From Cryptosporangium aurantiacum (GTDB lineage Bacteria > Actinomycetota > Actinomycetes > Mycobacteriales > Cryptosporangiaceae): a DNA stretch of 64,000 bases. Made by a program: the position numbers and the translations under genes. The notes under the pieces were generated by a model. It did no database searches. It saw only the letters and a program-made list of their open reading frames with translations, and was not told the origin of the DNA. Of the stretch, positions 7,897 through 16,632 are shown piece after piece. The stretch lies in contig NZ_FRCS01000004.1 of NCBI RefSeq assembly GCF_900143005.1, forward strand, positions 434,001 to 498,000, read 5' to 3'. How positions within the stretch are numbered: position 1 is the first letter of the stretch; the number at the start of each line of letters is the position of its first letter.

Positions 7897-9613
7897 CGCG
7901 CTCTCCCTCCGGTTCGTCCGGGGCGGCGCCGCCGGAGGCGAGCCGGAGCACGTCCTCCTCGGACGCGCCCGCCGGGAGCTCCCCGGCGATCGCCCCGTCG
8001 CGCAGCACGAGGATCCGGTCCGCGAGCCCGATCAGCTCCGGCAGGTACGACGACACGACGACGATGCCGAGGCCTCGCCGCGCCAGATCCCCGATCACCT
8101 CGTACAGCTCGCCCTTCGCGCCGACGTCGATGCCCTTCGTCGGCTCGTCGAACGCCAGCACCTTCGGCTCGGTCAGCAACCACCGCGCGAGCAGCACCTT
8201 CTGCTGGTTACCGCCGGAGAGCGTGGACACCGGCTGGTCGTAGGAGCCGGCCCGGAGCCGCAGCGAATCCAGCAGCCGGTCGGCGTCCGCCGCCTGGGTC
8301 TTACCCGGCAGCAGCGGGCCTCGGGACGCCCGGCGCAGGCTCGCGATCGTCACGTTCTCCCGGATCGAGAGCTCCGGCAGCAACCCGAGCACCTTCCGGT
8401 CCTCGGTGAGCAACCCGATCCCCGCGTTCATCATCGCCCGCGGACCGGTCGGCCGGACCGTCCGGCCGTCGATCTGGATCTCCCCACCGATGATCCGCTC
8501 CGCGCCGAAGATCGCGAGCAGCAGCTCGCTCCGGCCCGACCCGAGCAGCCCGCCGATGCCGACGATCTCGCCGGCGCTGACGTCCAGGTCGACCGACGGC
8601 CCGTCGGCGGTCCGCCGGAGCCCTCGGACGCGCAGCAGCGGGGCGTCGTCGTCCGAGCTCTCGCGGTGCTCTTCCGGGTAGAGCGACGTGACCTCGCGGC
8701 CGACCATCGCGGCGATCAGCCGGTTCTCGTCGTAGTCGGCCATCGGCCCGCTCTCCGACAGCCCACCGTCGCGCAGCACGGTCACCCGGTCGCCGATCTC
8801 GAACATCTCCTCCAGCCGGTGGGTGACGTAGAGCATCGCGACGCCCTGGTCCCGGAGCCGGCGGATGTGGTCGAGCAGCCGCGCGGACTCCCCCTCGGTG
8901 AGCGCGGTGGTCGGCTCGTCGAAGACGATCACCTTCACCGACTCCGCGGTGAGCACCTTCGCGATCTCGACCAGCTGCTTGGTCGCCGCCGAGAGTTGTT
9001 CGACCGGGGTGTCCGGGTCGAGGGTGTGGAGCCCCACCTCGTCCAGCGCCTGCCGGGCCCGTCGCCGCAGCCGCCGCGAGTCCAGCAGACCGCGGCGCGC
9101 AGGTAGGCGTCCCATGTAGAGGTTTTCGGCGACGGAGAGGTGGGGGAGCAGGCTCAGCTCCTGGTAAACGGCCTGAACGCCGACAGCGCGCAGCGCGGCC
9201 GGCGTCGCGGTCGTCACCTCGGCGCCGTCGATCCGGTACTCGCCGCGGTCCCGCCGGATCGCGCCGGTGAGCACCCGGATCAGCGTCGACTTCCCGGCCC
9301 CGTTCTCGCCGGCCAGGCAGTGCACCTCGCCGGGGTGCAGCCGCAGCGAGACGTCGTCGAGCGCCTGGACCGGCCCGAATGCCTTCGACACCCCGGTCAG
9401 CTCCAGCACCGGCTCCGCCTCGGCCACAGCTCCGCCGGGCGGCGCGTCGACGGGAACGGGGGGCTCGGTGGCCGAGGCGGCACCCGCCGCGGGCGGGTCG
9501 ACCGGCACCGGTCCGCCGTCGGCCGCGTGCTCCGGCTCCCCGGCCACCGGATCGCCCGACGCGGCATCGATCGGCGCGGGGCCACCGACGGCCGGATCGT
9601 CGGCGCGGCTCAT
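7886..9613 (-). CDS. sugar ABC transporter ATP-binding protein with two nucleotide-binding domains (RbsA family)
   Basis: 575 residues from the ATG at 9613, which overlaps the stop of the binding-protein gene (ATGA). An unusual N-terminal extension of about 70 residues rich in Pro, Ala, Asp and Glu precedes the first ATPase domain. That domain has Walker A G-E-N-G-A-G-K-S-T and Walker B V-I-V-F-D-E-P-T. The second domain has the degenerate P-loop G-L-L-G-S-G-R-S-E typical of RbsA-type proteins, then L-S-G-G-N-Q-Q-K-V and L-A-F-D-E-P-T-K-G-I-D-V. It powers import by the adjacent permease at the inner face of the membrane. A start nearer residue 70 would remove the low-complexity extension, but no good ribosome-binding site was seen there. 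Confidence 0.93.
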   Translation of the reverse strand: MSRADDPAVGGPAPIDAASGDPVAGEPEHAADGGPVPVDPPAAGAASATEPPVPVDAPPGGAVAEAEPVLELTGVSKAFGPVQALDDVSLRLHPGEVHCLAGENGAGKSTLIRVLTGAIRRDRGEYRIDGAEVTTATPAALRAVGVQAVYQELSLLPHLSVAENLYMGRLPARRGLLDSRRLRRRARQALDEVGLHTLDPDTPVEQLSAATKQLVEIAKVLTAESVKVIVFDEPTTALTEGESARLLDHIRRLRDQGVAMLYVTHRLEEMFEIGDRVTVLRDGGLSESGPMADYDENRLIAAMVGREVTSLYPEEHRESSDDDAPLLRVRGLRRTADGPSVDLDVSAGEIVGIGGLLGSGRSELLLAIFGAERIIGGEIQIDGRTVRPTGPRAMMNAGIGLLTEDRKVLGLLPELSIRENVTIASLRRASRGPLLPGKTQAADADRLLDSLRLRAGSYDQPVSTLSGGNQQKVLLARWLLTEPKVLAFDEPTKGIDVGAKGELYEVIGDLARRGLGIVVVSSYLPELIGLADRILVLRDGAIAGELPAGASEEDVLRLASGGAAPDEPEGERDGA

Positions 9614-10650
9614 GAGCCCGGCTCGGCGGTCGGCGGCTCGAGCAGCGACTTCACCTCGGGCGTCTCGCGGTTCTTCTGGTCGGCGACGACGGCACCGGGA
9701 TCGATCTCGCGCGGCGGCGTGCGGTCCACGGCGGCCATCGCCGCGGCGAGCACACCCTGGTACCCGAAGAAGTACGGGTTCTGGACGACGAGCGCGTCGA
9801 TCGTGCCGTCGGCCAGCGCGGCGTTCTCCTGCGGATCGGAGTCGAACGCCACCACCGGAATGCGGTCGGCTGCCTTGTTGTCGGCAACCGCACGGACCGC
9901 GCCGACCCCGGACGTGTTGTTGTCGGCGAACACCCCGAGCAGGTTCTCGTTCGCGGTGATCGCGTCGTTGACCTGGGACGCCGCGGTGTTGATGTCGTTG
10001 TTGTTGTACCGCTGGAGCTTCGAGTCGACGCCCGGGCACCCCTCGGCGAGGCCCTGCCGGAAGCCACGGTCCCGGTCGACCAGCGACTGGATACCGGCCA
10101 CCGACGACTCGACCAGCACCGCGCCGGACGTCCGGCCCTTGGCTTTGAGGAGGTCGCACATCCGGCGTCCGGCCTGCTGACCGGCCTTGACGTTGTCGGT
10201 GCCGATGAAGCCCTCGGACTGCGTGGTGATCCGGGTGTCAACGGTGATGACCTTGACGCCCGCCTCGCGGGCGCGGTCGATCACCGAGTTGAGCGCGCTG
10301 GACGAGTTCGGCGCGATCACGATCCCGTCGACGCCGCGCGAGACCGAGTTCTCGACGAGCTGCACCTGCTCGTCGATGTTGGTCTCGGACGTCGGACCGA
10401 ACGTACTGACGTCGATCCCGAAGTCCTCGGACGCCTGGTCCGCCCCGGCGAGCATCACCTGCCAGAACGACGAGTCGGACGCCTTGATGATGACGTCGAT
10501 ACGCGTGCCGCTGGCCGCTCCCCCGTCGCCGCTGCCCCCACCGCCCGACCCCGACCCGGACGCCCGGCCGACCACGACACCCGCGACGACCGCCACCAGC
10601 GCGATGATCGCGACGAAGGAGAGGGAGAACACCGTCCGGGTGCGCGCCAT
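9610..10650 (-). CDS. periplasmic-type sugar-binding protein (RbsB family)
   Basis: 346 residues from an ATG at 10650 preceded by GGGAGGTCGC. Residues 6-30 form a hydrophobic signal segment without a lipobox cysteine, so the protein is either released or held by an uncleaved N-terminal anchor, followed by a Gly/Ser linker. The mature part has the two-lobed fold of the ribose/xylose binders, with I-I-K-A-S-D-S-S-F-W at the first strand, V-D-G-I-V-I-A-P-N-S-S in the first lobe and V-V-A-F-D-S-D-P in the second. It captures the sugar and delivers it to the permease. It is the first gene of the operon. Confidence 0.92.
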   Translation of the reverse strand: MARTRTVFSLSFVAIIALVAVVAGVVVGRASGSGSGGGGSGDGGAASGTRIDVIIKASDSSFWQVMLAGADQASEDFGIDVSTFGPTSETNIDEQVQLVENSVSRGVDGIVIAPNSSSALNSVIDRAREAGVKVITVDTRITTQSEGFIGTDNVKAGQQAGRRMCDLLKAKGRTSGAVLVESSVAGIQSLVDRDRGFRQGLAEGCPGVDSKLQRYNNNDINTAASQVNDAITANENLLGVFADNNTSGVGAVRAVADNKAADRIPVVAFDSDPQENAALADGTIDALVVQNPYFFGYQGVLAAAMAAVDRTPPREIDPGAVVADQKNRETPEVKSLLEPPTAEPGS

Positions 10651-10725
10651 TGCGACCTCCCTTACACAGACGGTTCCCGCCGTCAATGTGACATAGGTCT
10701 CTCTACGGTGCGCCTTTCGGGTCTG

Positions 10726-10739
10726 GATTTCTCGAAATC
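10726..10739. promoter_or_regulatory. palindrome in the promoter region of the ribose-type ABC operon
   Basis: GATTTC-TC-GAAATC is a perfect 6+2+6 dyad about 76 bp upstream of the binding-protein start, inside the 249-bp divergent gap before the CBS gene. Its place suggests a repressor or activator site for one or both transcripts. No regulator gene lies beside it, so the protein that binds is unknown. The rest of the gap holds no gene I can support. Confidence 0.35.
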
Positions 10740-10899
10740 ACCAGAAGTCATCATGAGTCCACAAAAGACTATGCTTTTTCGGACGAGACGCGTCGCATCG
10801 GACCCTTGACGCGCCAAGTCTCGAACCGGTACCCAGGACGAAGACGCATCCGGTCGCCCTCGAGATGCGTACCTTCATCTGCGTTGGGAGCGATGCCCG

Positions 10900-11334
10900 A
10901 TGTTGATCAGCGATGTCCTGCGCAGCAAGTCCGGTGGCTCCGCGGTAGCGACCGTGGGGCCAGAAGTCACCGTCCGAGCGCTCCTCGCGCAACTGGCCGA
11001 ACACAACTTCGGGGCGCTCGTCGTCTCGACCGACGGACACACGATCGCCGGGATCGTGTCGGAGCGCGACATCGTGCGCCGGCTACACGAACACGGCGCA
11101 CGGCTGCTCGACGAGAGCGTCTCGTCGATCATGACGGTCGACGTACACACGTGCCGGAGCAGCGACGACGTCGCCCGGATCCGGGAGACGATGACCCAAC
11201 GCCGCATCCGGCACCTGCCGGTGGTGGAGGACGGGAAGCTCATCGGCCTGGTGAGCATTGGAGACGTCGTCAAGAGCACGATCTCCGAACTCGAGACCGA
11301 AAAAGAACAGCTAGTCGGCTACATCACTTCCTAG
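10900..11334 (+). CDS. two-CBS-domain protein
   Basis: 144-residue cytosolic protein made only of a CBS pair. The first CBS runs from about residue 8 to 62 (G-A-L-V-V-S-T-D-G-H-T-I-A-G-I-V-S-E-R-D-I-V), the second from about 75 to 130 (I-R-H-L-P-V-V-E-D-G-K-L-I-G-L-V-S-I-G-D-V-V). CBS pairs bind adenine nucleotides and act as energy or redox sensors, often through partner proteins. The ATG at 10900 follows GGGAG. It is monocistronic: a strong terminator follows within ten bases of the stop. The partner or enzyme it controls is unknown. Confidence 0.9.
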   Translation: MLISDVLRSKSGGSAVATVGPEVTVRALLAQLAEHNFGALVVSTDGHTIAGIVSERDIVRRLHEHGARLLDESVSSIMTVDVHTCRSSDDVARIRETMTQRRIRHLPVVEDGKLIGLVSIGDVVKSTISELETEKEQLVGYITS

Positions 11335-11343
11335 CACCGCCCG

Positions 11344-11381
11344 GAAATCGGGGCCTCAGCGAACGCTGAGGCCCCGATTTC
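11344..11381 (+). terminator. strong stem-loop terminator after the CBS gene
   Basis: A perfect 17-bp stem (11344-11360 with 11365-11381) closed by the tetraloop GAAC, starting nine bases after the CBS stop codon. A short pyrimidine run (TTCT) follows. The stem is far longer than needed for intrinsic termination and isolates the CBS gene from the peptide transporter. Confidence 0.85.
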
Positions 11382-11515
11382 TTCTGTCCGGCAGAAGTCT
11401 TCACAAACGGAGGGCATCGCCTCTAACCTCTAAACCTAGTTCGCATGTAGGGGATGCATGTTCAGTGTGTTATCCCTGAGATCCCTGTGCCCACTGCGCC
11501 GCCAGGAGAGACTCT

Positions 11516-13126
11516 GTGCCCGTTCGTTCCTTACGCCGCACGCTTCCGGTGCTGGCAGCGACCGTTGCCGTCACCGTCGCCGGGTGCTCATCGTCCGACG
11601 AGAGCACCGCGGACGCCGGACCCCCGCAGTCCGGGGGCACGCTGAAGTTCGCCCTGGCCGTCGACCCCACCTGCCTCGACCCGCAGCAGTTCGGTCTCAA
11701 CGCCAGCCTCAACGTCAGCCGCCAGATCGTCGACTCGCTCACCGACCAGGACCCGAAGACCGGCGAGATCAAGCCGTGGCTGGCCGAGTCCTGGAAGGTC
11801 AACGAGGCCGCGACGAGTTTCACGTTCACGCTCCGCACGGGCGCGACGTTCAGCGACGGCACGCCGGTGGACGCCGCGGCGGTCAAGACGAACTTCGACG
11901 CGATCGTGAAGCTCGGCGCGAAGGCGCAGCTCGCGGGCCCCTACCTGGCCGGGTACAAGAGCGCGACCGTGGTCGACCCACAGACGGTCCGCGTCGACTT
12001 CGCGGCCCCCAGCGCCCAGTTCCTCCAGGCGACGTCGACGATGTCGCTCGGCCTGCTCTCGGCGTCCACCGCCACCAAGACCCCCGAGCAGCGCTGCCAG
12101 GGTGACCTGATCGGCTCCGGACCGTTCGTCCTGGAGAAGTACACGCCGAACCAGGGCGTGACGCTCACCCGTCGCAAGGGATACGCCTGGCCGTCGTCGC
12201 TCGCCGAACACAAGGGTGAGGCCTACCTCGAGGCCATCGAGTACAAGATCGTGCCCGAGTCGGGCGTCCGCACCGGGACGCTCCAGTCGGGGCAGATCGA
12301 CGGCGCCACCGACATCCCGCCGCAGGACGAGGCCCGCTTCGAGGGCAACGGCTTCCAGCTGCTGGTGCGGGGCAACCCCGGGATCCCGTTCAACTTGGCG
12401 CCCAACACGGCCAAGCCGATCCTCGGTGACGAGCAGGTCCGGCTCGCGATCCAGAAGGCGCTCAACCGCGACGAGATCGTCCAGACCGCGCTCTCGGACA
12501 AGTACCAGGTCGCGACCGGCTCGCTGGCGAAGTCGACGCCGGGCTGGAGCGATCAGAGTGCCGCGTTGAAGTTCGACCAGGACGGCGCGAAGAAGATCCT
12601 CGACGCCGCCGGCTGGGCGCCCGGTCCGGGTGGTATCCGGCAGAAGAGCGGCCAGAAGCTCTCCGTCGACGTCGTCTACAACCTGGCGTTCCCCCCCAGC
12701 CAGACGATCCTCGAACTCGCCCAGCAGCAGCTGAAGGCGGTCGGCGTCGAGCTGCGGCTGCGGCAGCTGACCACCGGCGAGATCACCGCGGCGCAGGCCT
12801 CCGGTGACTTCGACTTCCTCTGGTACAACGTGACCCGCGCCGACCCGGACATCCTGCGGACGAGCTTCTCGACCAAGTACCAGAACCGCTCGCGGCTGAA
12901 GCCGGGCCCGCTCGACACCGTGCTGGACCAGCAGGTGGCCACGCTCGACGACGCCAAGCGGAAGCAGCTGGTCGCCGAGGCCCAGAAGCTGATCATCACC
13001 GATCACGCGTACCAGATCCCGATCGTCGAGCTGTCGCAGGTGCTCGGGCTCTCCGACAAGGTGCACGGGCTGCGCTTCGAGGCGTCGTCCCGGCTGTCGT
13101 TCTACGACACCTGGCTGAGCAAGTGA
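11516..13126 (+). CDS. peptide/dipeptide ABC transporter substrate-binding lipoprotein (SBP family 5)
   Basis: 536 residues. The GTG start at 11516 follows AGGAGAG. A signal peptide ends in the lipobox V-A-G-C at residues 21-24, so the protein is lipid-anchored outside the membrane. The mature chain has the family-5 layout: D-P-T-C-L-D-P early, the L-A-E-S-W-K-V segment, T-F-S-D-G-T-P-V-D-A near 125, and I-G-S-G-P-F-V-L in the middle. It is the first gene of a four-gene operon with two permeases and a fused ATPase. Family members bind oligopeptides, dipeptides, nickel or glycosides; the ligand here cannot be told. Confidence 0.93.
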   Translation: MPVRSLRRTLPVLAATVAVTVAGCSSSDESTADAGPPQSGGTLKFALAVDPTCLDPQQFGLNASLNVSRQIVDSLTDQDPKTGEIKPWLAESWKVNEAATSFTFTLRTGATFSDGTPVDAAAVKTNFDAIVKLGAKAQLAGPYLAGYKSATVVDPQTVRVDFAAPSAQFLQATSTMSLGLLSASTATKTPEQRCQGDLIGSGPFVLEKYTPNQGVTLTRRKGYAWPSSLAEHKGEAYLEAIEYKIVPESGVRTGTLQSGQIDGATDIPPQDEARFEGNGFQLLVRGNPGIPFNLAPNTAKPILGDEQVRLAIQKALNRDEIVQTALSDKYQVATGSLAKSTPGWSDQSAALKFDQDGAKKILDAAGWAPGPGGIRQKSGQKLSVDVVYNLAFPPSQTILELAQQQLKAVGVELRLRQLTTGEITAAQASGDFDFLWYNVTRADPDILRTSFSTKYQNRSRLKPGPLDTVLDQQVATLDDAKRKQLVAEAQKLIITDHAYQIPIVELSQVLGLSDKVHGLRFEASSRLSFYDTWLSK

Positions 13127-13175
13127 GCTCCGGGGCCGGGCGCACCGCGCCCGGCCCCCTCCGGAGGAGGACGGT

Positions 13176-14132
13176 ATGGGCAGATACCTGGGCCGTCGCT
13201 TGGTGCAGGCGGCCTTTGTGCTCTGGGCGGCGTTCACGCTCGGCTACGGCGTGCTGTACCTGCTCCCGAGCGACCCCGTCGAGATCATGCTCTCCGGCGG
13301 GACGTCCGGGCAGAACCAGGCGACGCCGGAGCAGATCGCCGCGCTGAAAGCGGAGTACGGGCTCGACCAGCCGCTCCCGGTGCAGTACGCGCGGGCGCTG
13401 TGGAGCGCGGTGCAGGGCGACTTCGGCCACTCGATCCAAACCGGCGCGAGCGTCACCGAGAGCATCCTCGAAGCGCTGCCGGAGACCCTGAAGCTGACCG
13501 GCCTCGCGTTCGCGTTCTCGCTGCTGTTCGGCTTGCTGATCGCTTTCGGCGGCACCTATCCCAGGTGGCCGCTGATCCGGCAGGCGGTGTTGGCGATCCC
13601 GCCGGTCGCGGTCTCGCTGCCGACGTTCTGGGTCGGGCTGATGCTCGTCCAGGTCGTCTCGTTCCAGTGGGGGCTGCTGCCCGCGATCGGCAACGAGGGG
13701 TTCTCCAGCCTCGTCCTGCCCGCCCTGACGCTGGCGATCCCGATCGGGGCGCTGGTCGGGCAGGTGCTCGCGCGCAGCATCCTGACCGCGCTGGACGAGC
13801 CGTACGTGGAGACCGCGCTGGCGAAGGGCGCGAGCCGGGCCCGCGTCCACCTGAAGCACGTACTGCGTAACGCGTCGATCCCGGCGATGACCGTCGCGGC
13901 GGCCTGGGCCGGGCAGCTGCTGGCCGGGTCGGTGGTCGTCGAGACCGTGTACTCGCGGTCGGGCATCGGCCGGCTGGTCGTGGACGCCGTCGGCAACCAG
14001 GACATCCCGGTGGTGCAGGGGCTGGTCGTGCTCAGCGCGCTCGCGTTCGTCTCGGTGAACCTGATCGTCGATCTGCTCTATCCGCTGGTCGATCCACGCG
14101 TCACGACGAGCAGGCAGGGGCTGGCATGGTAG
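13176..14132 (+). CDS. peptide ABC transporter permease, DppB/OppB type
   Basis: 318 residues with six predicted membrane helices; the first starts immediately (R-L-V-Q-A-A-F-V-L-W). The long extracytoplasmic loop with L-P-S-D-P-V and Y-G-L-D-Q-P-L-P-V-Q-Y is characteristic of DppB. The coupling helix E-T-A-L-A-K-G-A-S follows at about residue 215. The ATG at 13176 follows GGAGGAGGACGGT. It pairs with the next permease, whose ATG overlaps its stop by seven bases. Confidence 0.93.
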   Translation: MGRYLGRRLVQAAFVLWAAFTLGYGVLYLLPSDPVEIMLSGGTSGQNQATPEQIAALKAEYGLDQPLPVQYARALWSAVQGDFGHSIQTGASVTESILEALPETLKLTGLAFAFSLLFGLLIAFGGTYPRWPLIRQAVLAIPPVAVSLPTFWVGLMLVQVVSFQWGLLPAIGNEGFSSLVLPALTLAIPIGALVGQVLARSILTALDEPYVETALAKGASRARVHLKHVLRNASIPAMTVAAAWAGQLLAGSVVVETVYSRSGIGRLVVDAVGNQDIPVVQGLVVLSALAFVSVNLIVDLLYPLVDPRVTTSRQGLAW

Positions 14133-15016
14133 CGATCGACACCCGTCCGTCCACCGACGTTCCGGCCGCCGCACCGGCCTCACCGAGCCGCGCCCGGCGC
14201 GCGGTCCGGTTCCTGATCCGGCGGCCCGGGCTGGTGCTCTCGATCCTGTTCGTCGCCGCCGTGCTGCTGGCCGCGTTCGTGCCGTCGCTGTTCACCTCGC
14301 GCGACCCGCTCGTCGGAGTCCCCGCGGAGAAACTGCAGGCCCCCAGCGCCGAGCACCTGTTCGGCACCGACCAGACCGGGCGGGACCTGTTCGCCCGGGT
14401 CATCCACGGCGCGAACCTGTCGCTGCGCGCGACGGTGATCGCGGTCGCGGTGGCGCTGGTGGTCGGTTCGCTGATCGGCCTGCTCGCCGGGTTCGTCGGC
14501 GGGTGGCTGGACGACATCGCGATGCGAATCGTCGACGTGCTGCTCGCGATCCCGCAGTTGCTGCTGACGCTCGCGCTGGTCACCGTGCTCGGGTTCGGCA
14601 CCACCAACGTGGCGATCGCGGTCGGCCTGTCGACCGTGGCGAACTTCGCGCGGCTGATGCGCGCGGAGGTCCTGCGGGTACGGACGGCGACCTACGTGGA
14701 GGCGGCGCGGGCCACCGGCGCGCGCTGGTACAGCATCCTGCGCAGGCACGTGTTGCCGAACGCGATGGGCCCGATCGGCGCGTACGCGGCGCTGGACTTC
14801 GGCCTCGCGATCCTCGCGGTCTCGACGCTGAGCTTCCTCGGCTTCGGCGCGGAGCCACCGACGCCGGAGTGGGGCTCGCTGGTGTCCACCGGCCGCGACT
14901 ACCTGGCCACCGCCTGGTGGCTGACCACACTGCCCGGACTGACCGTCGCGGCCACCGTGCTCGCGACCAACCGGATATCCCGCGCGCTGGGCGGCGGCGG
15001 AGAGGAGTACCGGTGA
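14126..15016 (+). CDS. peptide ABC transporter permease, DppC/OppC type
   Basis: 296 residues. A polar N-terminus of about 30 residues precedes the first helix, then the H-L-F-G-T-D-Q-T-G-R-D-L-F-A-R motif that marks DppC proteins. The coupling segment V-E-A-A-R-A-T-G-A near 195 contacts the ATPase. The start overlaps the dppB-like gene by seven bases and the stop overlaps the GTG of the ATPase gene, so the operon is tightly coupled. Confidence 0.93.
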   Translation: MVAIDTRPSTDVPAAAPASPSRARRAVRFLIRRPGLVLSILFVAAVLLAAFVPSLFTSRDPLVGVPAEKLQAPSAEHLFGTDQTGRDLFARVIHGANLSLRATVIAVAVALVVGSLIGLLAGFVGGWLDDIAMRIVDVLLAIPQLLLTLALVTVLGFGTTNVAIAVGLSTVANFARLMRAEVLRVRTATYVEAARATGARWYSILRRHVLPNAMGPIGAYAALDFGLAILAVSTLSFLGFGAEPPTPEWGSLVSTGRDYLATAWWLTTLPGLTVAATVLATNRISRALGGGGEEYR

Positions 15017-16632
15017 GCCTGCTGGAGATCGAAGGCCTGCGGGTCGCGTACGGCGACCGCGCCCCTGCGGTGGACGGCGTCGACCTGACCGTCGAGGCCG
15101 GCGAGGTGGTCGCGCTGGTCGGCGAGTCCGGCTCCGGGAAGAGCACGACCGCGCACGCGATCGTCGGGCTGCTGCCGCGGGGCGGGCGGGTGATCGGCGG
15201 GTCGATCCGGTTCAACGGCCGCGATCTGCTGAAGGTCGGCGACCGGGAGCTGCGGTCGGTCCGCGGCCGGGAGATCGGTCTGGTGCCGCAGGACCCGATG
15301 ATCGCGCTGAACCCGGTGCAGAAGGTCGGGCGGCAGGTCGCCGAGGTGCTGAAGATCCACGGGCTGGCCCGCGGCCGGGCCGCCGACGCTCGCGCGGTCG
15401 AACTCCTGGCCGACGCCGGGCTCGGCGACCCCGACGTCCGCGCCCGGCAGTACCCGCACCAGCTCTCCGGCGGGATGCGGCAGCGCGCGTTGATCGCGCT
15501 CGCGCTGGCCTGCGGGCCGAAGCTGGTGATCGCGGACGAGCCGACCAGCGCGCTCGACGTCACCGTGCAGAAACGCATCCTCGACCACCTGGAGACGCTG
15601 ATCGCCCGTACCGGGACCGCGGTGCTGCTGATCACGCACGATCTCGGCGTCGCCGCCGACCGGGCGCAGCGGATCGTGGTCGCGGCCGACGGCCGCGTCG
15701 TGGAGGCCGGCCCGGCCGCCGAGGTGCTTCGCGCTCCGCGCGAGCCCTACACCCGCGCGCTGCTGGCGAGCGCGCCCAGCCTGTCCGCCGGCCGCCTCCG
15801 TGCTTCAGCGGTGTCCACCGTCGCCGACGCCTCGGACGCTCTGGTGGTGGCCACCGGGCTGGAGAAGGACTACAAGCTGCCGCGCAGCCGTTCGGGGCCC
15901 CGGGTGTTGCGCGCGGTCGACGACGTGAGCTTCACTATCCCGCGCGGTGAGACGTTCGCGCTGGTCGGCGAGTCGGGGTCGGGCAAGTCCACGGTCGCGC
16001 GCCTGGTGCTGCGGCTGACCACGGCGACCGCGGGCACCGTGACGTTCGACGGTGTCGACGCGACCCGGCTGCGCGGCGAGGCACTGCGTCGGCTTCGGCG
16101 TCGGATGCAGCCGGTGTACCAGAACCCGTACGCCTCGCTCAGCCCGCGGCTCACGGTCGAGGAAGCGATCGCGGAGCCGCTGCACGTGTTCCGGGTGGGC
16201 GACGCGGCGTCTCGCCGCGGCCGGGCCGCGGCGCTCGTCGACCAGGTGGCGCTGCCCGCGGGGATGCTGGCGCGAAAGCCCGCCGAGTTGTCCGGCGGCC
16301 AGCGCCAGCGCGTGGCGATCGCGCGGGCGCTGGCGCTGGAACCGGAGCTGGTCGTCTGTGACGAGCCGGTGTCGGCGCTGGACGTCTCGGTGCAGCGGCA
16401 GATCCTCGACCTGCTGGTCCGGCTGCAGGGCGAGCTGGGGCTCAGCTACCTGTTCATCTCGCACGACCTGGCGGTGGTCAGCCAGATCGCCGACCGCGTC
16501 GGCGTGATGCGCGACGGCCGGCTGGTCGAGTCCGGCCCCGCCGAAACCCTGCTCACGAACCCGCAGCACGAGTACACGAAGGAACTCCTCGCCGCGATCC
16601 CCGGCTCTAGAACCCCAGATCCCGTCCGATGA
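15013..16632 (+). CDS. fused peptide ABC transporter ATPase (DppD-DppF fusion)
   Basis: 539 residues from the GTG at 15013 that overlaps the permease stop. Two complete ATPase domains are joined in one chain. Each has Walker A G-E-S-G-S-G-K-S-T (near residues 37 and 322), a signature (L-S-G-G-M-R-Q-R and L-S-G-G-Q-R-Q-R) and Walker B followed by D-E-P-(T/V)-S-A-L-D-V. The usual arrangement is two separate proteins; fusions of this kind are known in actinobacteria. The fusion enforces the DppD:DppF heterodimer. The last 26 bases overlap the convergent acyl-CoA dehydrogenase gene. Confidence 0.93.
   Translation: MSLLEIEGLRVAYGDRAPAVDGVDLTVEAGEVVALVGESGSGKSTTAHAIVGLLPRGGRVIGGSIRFNGRDLLKVGDRELRSVRGREIGLVPQDPMIALNPVQKVGRQVAEVLKIHGLARGRAADARAVELLADAGLGDPDVRARQYPHQLSGGMRQRALIALALACGPKLVIADEPTSALDVTVQKRILDHLETLIARTGTAVLLITHDLGVAADRAQRIVVAADGRVVEAGPAAEVLRAPREPYTRALLASAPSLSAGRLRASAVSTVADASDALVVATGLEKDYKLPRSRSGPRVLRAVDDVSFTIPRGETFALVGESGSGKSTVARLVLRLTTATAGTVTFDGVDATRLRGEALRRLRRRMQPVYQNPYASLSPRLTVEEAIAEPLHVFRVGDAASRRGRAAALVDQVALPAGMLARKPAELSGGQRQRVAIARALALEPELVVCDEPVSALDVSVQRQILDLLVRLQGELGLSYLFISHDLAVVSQIADRVGVMRDGRLVESGPAETLLTNPQHEYTKELLAAIPGSRTPDPVR

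Noticed and set aside
10806-10835. TTGACG promoter before the CBS gene
   Set aside because: The matching -10 (TACCCA after 18 bp) lacks the conserved final T, and other options exist in the gap.
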